A stretch of DNA of 20,219 nt from Ignavibacteriales bacterium (GTDB taxonomy: Bacteria > Bacteroidota > Ignavibacteria > Ignavibacteriales > Ignavibacteriaceae), in assembly GCA_027347125.1 (NCBI GenBank), contig DAIERC010000311.1, forward strand, positions 1 through 20,219, in the 5' to 3' direction. Position 1 is the stretch's first letter; each line of letters begins with the position of its first letter. The position numbers and the translations under genes were made by a program. Below are positions 16,252 through 20,219 of this stretch, piece by piece. Below the pieces are notes generated by a model. The model worked only from the letters and a program-made list of their open reading frames with translations, was not told the origin of the DNA and ran no database searches.

Positions 16252-16343
16252 AAAATATGAACTATCGGTAAAATCCCAGCAGTTAGAACTAACACCGCTC
16301 AATTTCCGCTTAAAAGATTAGTAATACCTGACTTCTATTTTTA

Positions 16344-16374
16344 TTGACTTTCTTAACCTATTAAGGTAATTTTG
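16344..16374 (+). promoter_or_regulatory. Candidate promoter for secDF
   Basis: TTGACT (16344-16349) and TAATTT (16367-16372) are 17 bases apart, a good sigma-70 match. The same site also reads as TTG, 20 bases, then TAATTTTG, which fits the TTTG...TAnnTTTG promoter pattern known from Bacteroidota. It lies 45 bases before the secD start. Confidence 0.5.
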
Positions 16375-16419
16375 ATTTTTAATTAATTTCAAAAACTCAT
16401 TTATAAGCAAATACACACC

Positions 16420-18360
16420 ATGAAAGAATTGAGATTCAGAATTATTCTAATTCTTGCGGCCATCGGGCTTAGCTTATATTTACTTTATCCCACTTACCAA
16501 TCATATCAATTCCAAAAAAAGATTGATCGGATTGTATCTCAAAGAATAAAGCAAATAAAAGCGGACAACCCGCAAATCACAAAACTGCAACTTGATAATA
16601 GAGCGAAAACTATCGAAGATAGTATAAAAGCTGCCGATCCTTCTATTGGACAAGCCTTTCAAAAGCGCATAAAGCTGGGGTTGGACCTTCAAGGCGGTAT
16701 GCGTGTAGTTCTTGAAGTTAATACCGGTAAGCTTTTAGAAAAATTAGCAAATTCGCCGGATGACACCTTTAAACAAGTAATGGCTGCTTCGGAAAAAGAA
16801 GTTGCTTTGTCAGATGAATCTGTAGTTGACGTTATGGCAAGAAAGTTAAAGGCTAAAGGAATAAGATTAAGCCGTTACTTTGGCAGCATTAGAGACGACG
16901 ACGCAAAAATAATTAGCGATCTTAAAAAAAATGCCGATGATGCGGTTACCAGAGCAATAGAAATTATCCGCAACAGAGTTGACCAATACGGTGTATCCGA
17001 ACCAACAATACAAAGGCAAGGAACCAGAAGAATAATTGTAGAACTTCCCGGCGTAGCCCGCGAAGAAGAAGCTAAACAACTTTTGCAGGGCACCGCTTTG
17101 CTTGAGTTTTCACTTCTTAAAGATCCGCAATTTACAGTTTCCGTTATGAAAAAAATAGACGATGTGCTTGCCGGTGAACATATAAACGATTCGACAAAAA
17201 CAGATACCGCTTTAGCAAAAGGTAAAAGCGCTGCTACAAAAGATACATCATTGGCTTCAAAAGATTCAGCGGATACACAAAAAATGTCCGCAGCAGAATT
17301 TGCAAAGAAACATCCTTTCTTTTCGGTTGCAATTCTTAACCAAAGAAGCGGCACTGCGGATGCATACGTAAAAGCAGATGACAGAGATAAACTTAAATCG
17401 TGGCTTCAAAATCCGGAAGTACAAAGTGTTATTCCGGACAATTGTCAATTTGTCTTTTCTGTAAACCCGGTTGGATTTGAAAACGGACAAGGTATTTATG
17501 TACTTTATTGCGTAGATAAAACCCCGGAACTTACAGGCGGAGTTATTAAAGACGCTTCAGCAAATATTAGCCCTGAAACCTCAGCGCCAGTAGTAAGCAT
17601 GGAAATGAATTCGGAAGGTGCTGCCGAGTGGGCAAGGATTACCGGAGCCAACGTTAATAAGAGAATGGCTATTATTCTTGACGGTGTTGTTTATTCTGCA
17701 CCGGTTATCAGAACAAAAATTACCGGCGGCCGTTCCCAAATTGAAGGAAGCAAAGATTTAAAAGAAGCGCAGCTTCTTGCAATTATATTAAAAGCAGGCG
17801 CGCTTCCGGCCCCTGTTGATATTATGGAACAAAGAACCGTTGGACCGTCACTCGGTCAGGATTCGATTAACAGCGGTTTTAGTTCTGTTCTTATCGGATA
17901 CTTTGTTGTTGCTTTCTTTATGATTATCTACTACAGAAGAGCCGGAGAAATTGCGGCTGTATCTTTAATCTTTACAATTTTATTCATCCTTGGTGTACTG
18001 GCGGGTTTTGGAGCAACGTTAACTTTACCCGGTATTGCCGGTATCATACTAACTATCGGTATGGCGGTTGACGCCAACGTACTGATATATGAAAGAATAA
18101 GAGAAGAATTGGCAACCGGTAAAACCATCAAGGCCTCGGTAGAAAGCGGTTTTGCAAAAGCTAACTCTGCAATTATTGACTCAAACATTACAACATTCAT
18201 TACGGGTATTATTTTGTACCAATTCGGCACGGGGCCAATTCAAGGGTTTGCTTTAACCCTAATGATCGGCTTGGCTGCAAGTTTGTTCAGTGCGCTTGTA
18301 ATTGCACGTGTAATGTTTGATTACATGGTAGCTAAAGGAATGAAAATAAATCTTGGTTAA
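16420..18360 (+). CDS. secD: Protein translocase subunit SecD
   Basis: An inner-membrane subunit that uses the proton gradient to pull secreted proteins through SecYEG. Residues 7-25 are the first membrane helix. GLDLQGGMRVVLEV (87-100) is the family block after it. The P1 domain spans about 100-470, with VDQYGVSEPTIQRQG (187-201), ELPGV and the head-region AIILDGVVYSAPVI (417-430). Five C-terminal helices begin near 490, with GMAVDANVLIYERIREE (547-563), which carries the Asp and Arg important for proton use. The length, 646 residues, includes a Ser/Thr/Lys/Asp-rich low-complexity stretch at about 250-292 that looks like a loop insertion. No clear ribosome site precedes the ATG. secF follows after 33 bases. 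Confidence 0.97.
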   Translation: MKELRFRIILILAAIGLSLYLLYPTYQSYQFQKKIDRIVSQRIKQIKADNPQITKLQLDNRAKTIEDSIKAADPSIGQAFQKRIKLGLDLQGGMRVVLEVNTGKLLEKLANSPDDTFKQVMAASEKEVALSDESVVDVMARKLKAKGIRLSRYFGSIRDDDAKIISDLKKNADDAVTRAIEIIRNRVDQYGVSEPTIQRQGTRRIIVELPGVAREEEAKQLLQGTALLEFSLLKDPQFTVSVMKKIDDVLAGEHINDSTKTDTALAKGKSAATKDTSLASKDSADTQKMSAAEFAKKHPFFSVAILNQRSGTADAYVKADDRDKLKSWLQNPEVQSVIPDNCQFVFSVNPVGFENGQGIYVLYCVDKTPELTGGVIKDASANISPETSAPVVSMEMNSEGAAEWARITGANVNKRMAIILDGVVYSAPVIRTKITGGRSQIEGSKDLKEAQLLAIILKAGALPAPVDIMEQRTVGPSLGQDSINSGFSSVLIGYFVVAFFMIIYYRRAGEIAAVSLIFTILFILGVLAGFGATLTLPGIAGIILTIGMAVDANVLIYERIREELATGKTIKASVESGFAKANSAIIDSNITTFITGIILYQFGTGPIQGFALTLMIGLAASLFSALVIARVMFDYMVAKGMKINLG

Positions 18361-18393
18361 CAAAATATGTTTTTTTAAGGAGCGAGTTTATAA

Positions 18394-19533
18394 ATGCAAA
18401 TATTTCATAACCTAAATGTCGATTGGCTCGGTAAAAGAAAAATCTTCTATGCAGTTTCTACGTCTTTATTCTTAATAGGAGTGATAAGCGTAATTATACG
18501 TGGTTTTCATTTCGGTATAGATTTTAAGGGAGGAACTGAAATCGTAATGCAATTTCAAAAACCGGTTAGTATTGATCGAGTTAGAAATTATGTTGAAAAT
18601 ATTGGGCTTGGTAATTTGGAATTGAAAACCTTTGGCGGTGAAACCGGTATATTGATTAGATCGGAAGCACAAAATATCCCCCATAGTATTTTTCCTAAGG
18701 TAGTAGGCAATATAAATAACGAGATACAATCTATTTATCCCGGTTTACCTTTTCAAATTGTTGACTCAAGCGCAAATACAGTAACATATGCTTTACCGAA
18801 TCCGGATACAACAAACCTATTAGTTGAAAAACTTTTTACCAAAGGATTTCAAACCAGTAAGGGTTCTGAAGAATTAAATAATAACAGAATGGTTGTAAGT
18901 GTTTCAATTTCGGATTGGATAAAAGATAATCTGAAAAAACAAATGCCTGATAATCCGTTCAAAATTTTAAAGGAAGACCATGTTGGACCCAAAGTAGGCA
19001 ATGAACTAAAGGTTCAAGCCTTATTGTCCATTTTCCTTTCCCTACTAGGTATTTTAATTTATTTGGCATTTCGTTTTAAATTTATTTTTGCTGCCGGCGC
19101 GGTAGTGGCTTTGTTTCATGATACGCTTATAACCATCGGGTTATACGCGGCACTATACGGCATTATACCTGGACTAAACCTGGAAATTGATCTTACTGTA
19201 ATCGGCGCATTTCTTACTTTAATCGGATACTCTGTTAATGATACCGTAATTGTTTTTGATAGGGTAAGAGAAAGTATGAAAATTCATAAGACAATGCCTG
19301 TAGAAGAAGTTATTAATCTTAGCGTAAACAAAACCATGAGCCGTACAATCCTAACCGGAAGCACGGTTTTACTTGCGGTTTTGGTACTGTTAATATTCGG
19401 CGGTGAAGTTTTAAGAGCTTTCGCGTTCACCCTCTTTTTCGGAACAATAATCGGTACTTATTCATCCATATTCGTTGCGAGCGCACTAGTGGTTGAATAT
19501 GTAAATTACTCCAAGAAGAAAATAGAATTCTAA
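18394..19533 (+). CDS. secF: Protein translocase subunit SecF
   Basis: Partner of SecD in the proton-driven step of protein export. Residues about 18-37 are the first membrane helix, followed by FGIDFKGGTEIVMQF, the SecF form of the SecD block. The periplasmic domain covers about 60-200. EDHVGPKVGNEL (190-201) precedes five C-terminal helices, including the GYSVNDTVIVFDRVRE motif. At 379 residues it is somewhat longer than E. coli SecF because of a larger periplasmic part. AAGGAG at 18377-18382 is 11 bases before the ATG. Transcription is most likely from the secD promoter and ends at the hairpin about 18 bases downstream. In many Bacteroidota SecD and SecF are fused, whereas here they are separate, which may help in placing the organism. 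Confidence 0.97.
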   Translation: MQIFHNLNVDWLGKRKIFYAVSTSLFLIGVISVIIRGFHFGIDFKGGTEIVMQFQKPVSIDRVRNYVENIGLGNLELKTFGGETGILIRSEAQNIPHSIFPKVVGNINNEIQSIYPGLPFQIVDSSANTVTYALPNPDTTNLLVEKLFTKGFQTSKGSEELNNNRMVVSVSISDWIKDNLKKQMPDNPFKILKEDHVGPKVGNELKVQALLSIFLSLLGILIYLAFRFKFIFAAGAVVALFHDTLITIGLYAALYGIIPGLNLEIDLTVIGAFLTLIGYSVNDTVIVFDRVRESMKIHKTMPVEEVINLSVNKTMSRTILTGSTVLLAVLVLLIFGGEVLRAFAFTLFFGTIIGTYSSIFVASALVVEYVNYSKKKIEF

Positions 19534-19545
19534 AATTATTCTTAT

Positions 19546-19577
19546 AAAAAGGCCGGTAAAATTACCGGCTTTTTTTT
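19546..19577 (+). terminator. Rho-independent terminator of secDF
   Basis: GCCGGTA (19552-19558) pairs with TACCGGC (19563-19569) around a 4-base loop, followed by eight T (19570-19577) and preceded by an A-run. It could also work on the minus strand, but no minus-strand gene lies to its right in the window. Confidence 0.88.
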
Positions 19578-19667
19578 GCCCTCACCGCTATTTCAATCCA
19601 CACTTAACATTAAAATAATTGTAGTTTAACACTGCCGTAATACTTCAATAATATATTTGATAGAAAA

Positions 19668-20027
19668 GTGTTCCGCATTATTTATGCGGCGCCGGTGCGG
19701 GAAAAAGTTTATCCCGATTTTAAATTAGTGATCATCATAAGATTAAAGTGTTTCATAAGTGATCTCCATCCGGCTGCATACGCTGACGGAAATGATGTGA
19801 AAGTAATGAAAATGAACGTGTTAAGATCAGCATGGAAAGGCGCTAAACTTCATCTGGAAAGAGAACATACAACGCCTTATATTTGGGGAAATCCGGAAAA
19901 GTTCATAATTGGAAATGCTGCTTTGGAAACCGGTTTTGTACCCAATGCAGCTGAAACCCCGTCTAAAGGAAATAACAGCGGATACAACAAAGTAAACGGC
20001 ACCGGCCGAATCATCTTCATAGCTTGA
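19668..20027 (+). pseudogene. Decayed fragment of an SpsF-like cytidylyltransferase / sugar-nucleotide enzyme gene
   Basis: The open frame begins at a GTG with no ribosome site and gives 119 residues. Its middle part, residues about 38-82 (YADGNDVKVMKMNVL, then EREHTTPYIWGNPEKF), closely follows the back half of SpsF/NeuA-like cytidylyltransferases as I remember them, where the pattern is 'YPDGxDVEV...EREHxTPYI..NPEKF'. The early part (VFRIIYAA, KLVIIIRL) resembles the stretch just before the 'R-x-T-x-DCPL' block of the same family. That block and about 40 further residues are missing. The N-terminal nucleotide-binding signature (QARMGSTRLPGK) is absent upstream. After IGNA the similarity stops. 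This fits N-terminal loss, an internal deletion and a scrambled end, so the product should be inactive. An unusual short intact protein is possible but less likely. The transketolase gene follows at 45 bases. Confidence 0.65.
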
Positions 20028-20072
20028 AAACAATTTTACCGGAACAAACATGAATAGTTTTAGAGGTTTAGA

Positions 20073-20219
20073 ATGAAAAAAATTTTAAAATCAAATAAAG
20101 AACTGGATGATATGGCTCTTAAAGTAAGAGAACATATTATTAAAATGGCAACCGACGGCGGATGCTTTATTGGCGCTTCGCTATCGTGTACCGATCTGCT
20201 TGTTTATCTCTATTCAAAT
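20073..20219 (+). CDS. Transketolase, N-terminal (thiamine-pyrophosphate) subunit, cut by window edge
   Basis: Only 49 codons are visible. After a short lysine-rich start, residues 14-46 read as the opening of split transketolase subunit A: ALKVREHIIKMATDGG, then GASLSCTDLLVYLY. In the family the matching text is close to 'RxxILxMxxxAxSGHxGGSLSCxDILxxLY'. In place of the usual GH-x-GG, this protein has GGCFIGAS, so the His normally found there is absent, although neighbouring positions fit. The start has AGAGG at 20062-20066, seven bases upstream. Split transketolase-like pairs next to SpsF-like genes occur in surface-sugar loci, which suggests a role there rather than in the central pentose phosphate pathway, but that rests on context alone. 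Confidence 0.75.
   Translation, partial: MKKILKSNKELDDMALKVREHIIKMATDGGCFIGASLSCTDLLVYLYSN

Overview
The window looks like chromosomal housekeeping DNA from an AT-rich, Gram-negative-type bacterium. My best guess is the Bacteroidota/Chlorobiota/Ignavibacteriota side of the tree. This is an inference from gene content: a glycine-zipper/OmpA lipoprotein, a Thermus-type PyrE, FloA next to a UvrD-like helicase, separate SecD and SecF, and one promoter candidate that also fits the TAnnTTTG pattern of Bacteroidota. I saw no phage, insertion sequence, CRISPR array, rRNA or tRNA. No stretch longer than 300 bases lacks a gene or gene remnant.

Left part, mostly minus strand (1-7138). A Sad/YneI-type aldehyde dehydrogenase runs off the left edge. 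It is divergent from a YiaD-like OmpA-domain lipoprotein that ends in a hairpin terminator. Facing that terminator is a stand-alone SpoIIE/PP2C-type phosphatase. Next comes a tightly overlapped minus-strand group, phhB - small TPR gene - pyrE. The TPR gene is in one frame along its whole length but carries an internal TAA at codon 39. A strong hairpin terminator separates this group from clpC, which has a well-spaced promoter candidate.

Central plus-strand block (7412-16251). floA, a membrane-anchored coiled-coil protein of unknown function and a UvrD/PcrA-like helicase overlap by a few bases and look co-transcribed. A membrane-bound family 2 glycosyltransferase and a SAM-dependent methyltransferase follow, again overlapping. 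Four nucleoside salvage genes come next: cytidine deaminase, thymidine kinase, NupC-type nucleoside uptake carrier and purine nucleoside phosphorylase. Together they would import nucleosides, deaminate cytidine, phosphorylate thymidine and split purine nucleosides. I found no convincing terminator inside this nine-gene block.

Right part (16344-20219). secD and secF form a unit with its own promoter candidate and a rho-independent terminator. Beyond it lies a decayed fragment of an SpsF-like cytidylyltransferase gene, then the start of an intact-looking transketolase N-terminal-subunit gene that leaves the window. The right edge may open into a surface-glycan or sugar-nucleotide locus.

I did not find a convincing undescribed system. 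The items most worth a second look are the interrupted TPR gene, the SpsF-like relic beside the transketolase gene, and the FloA/unknown protein/helicase operon.
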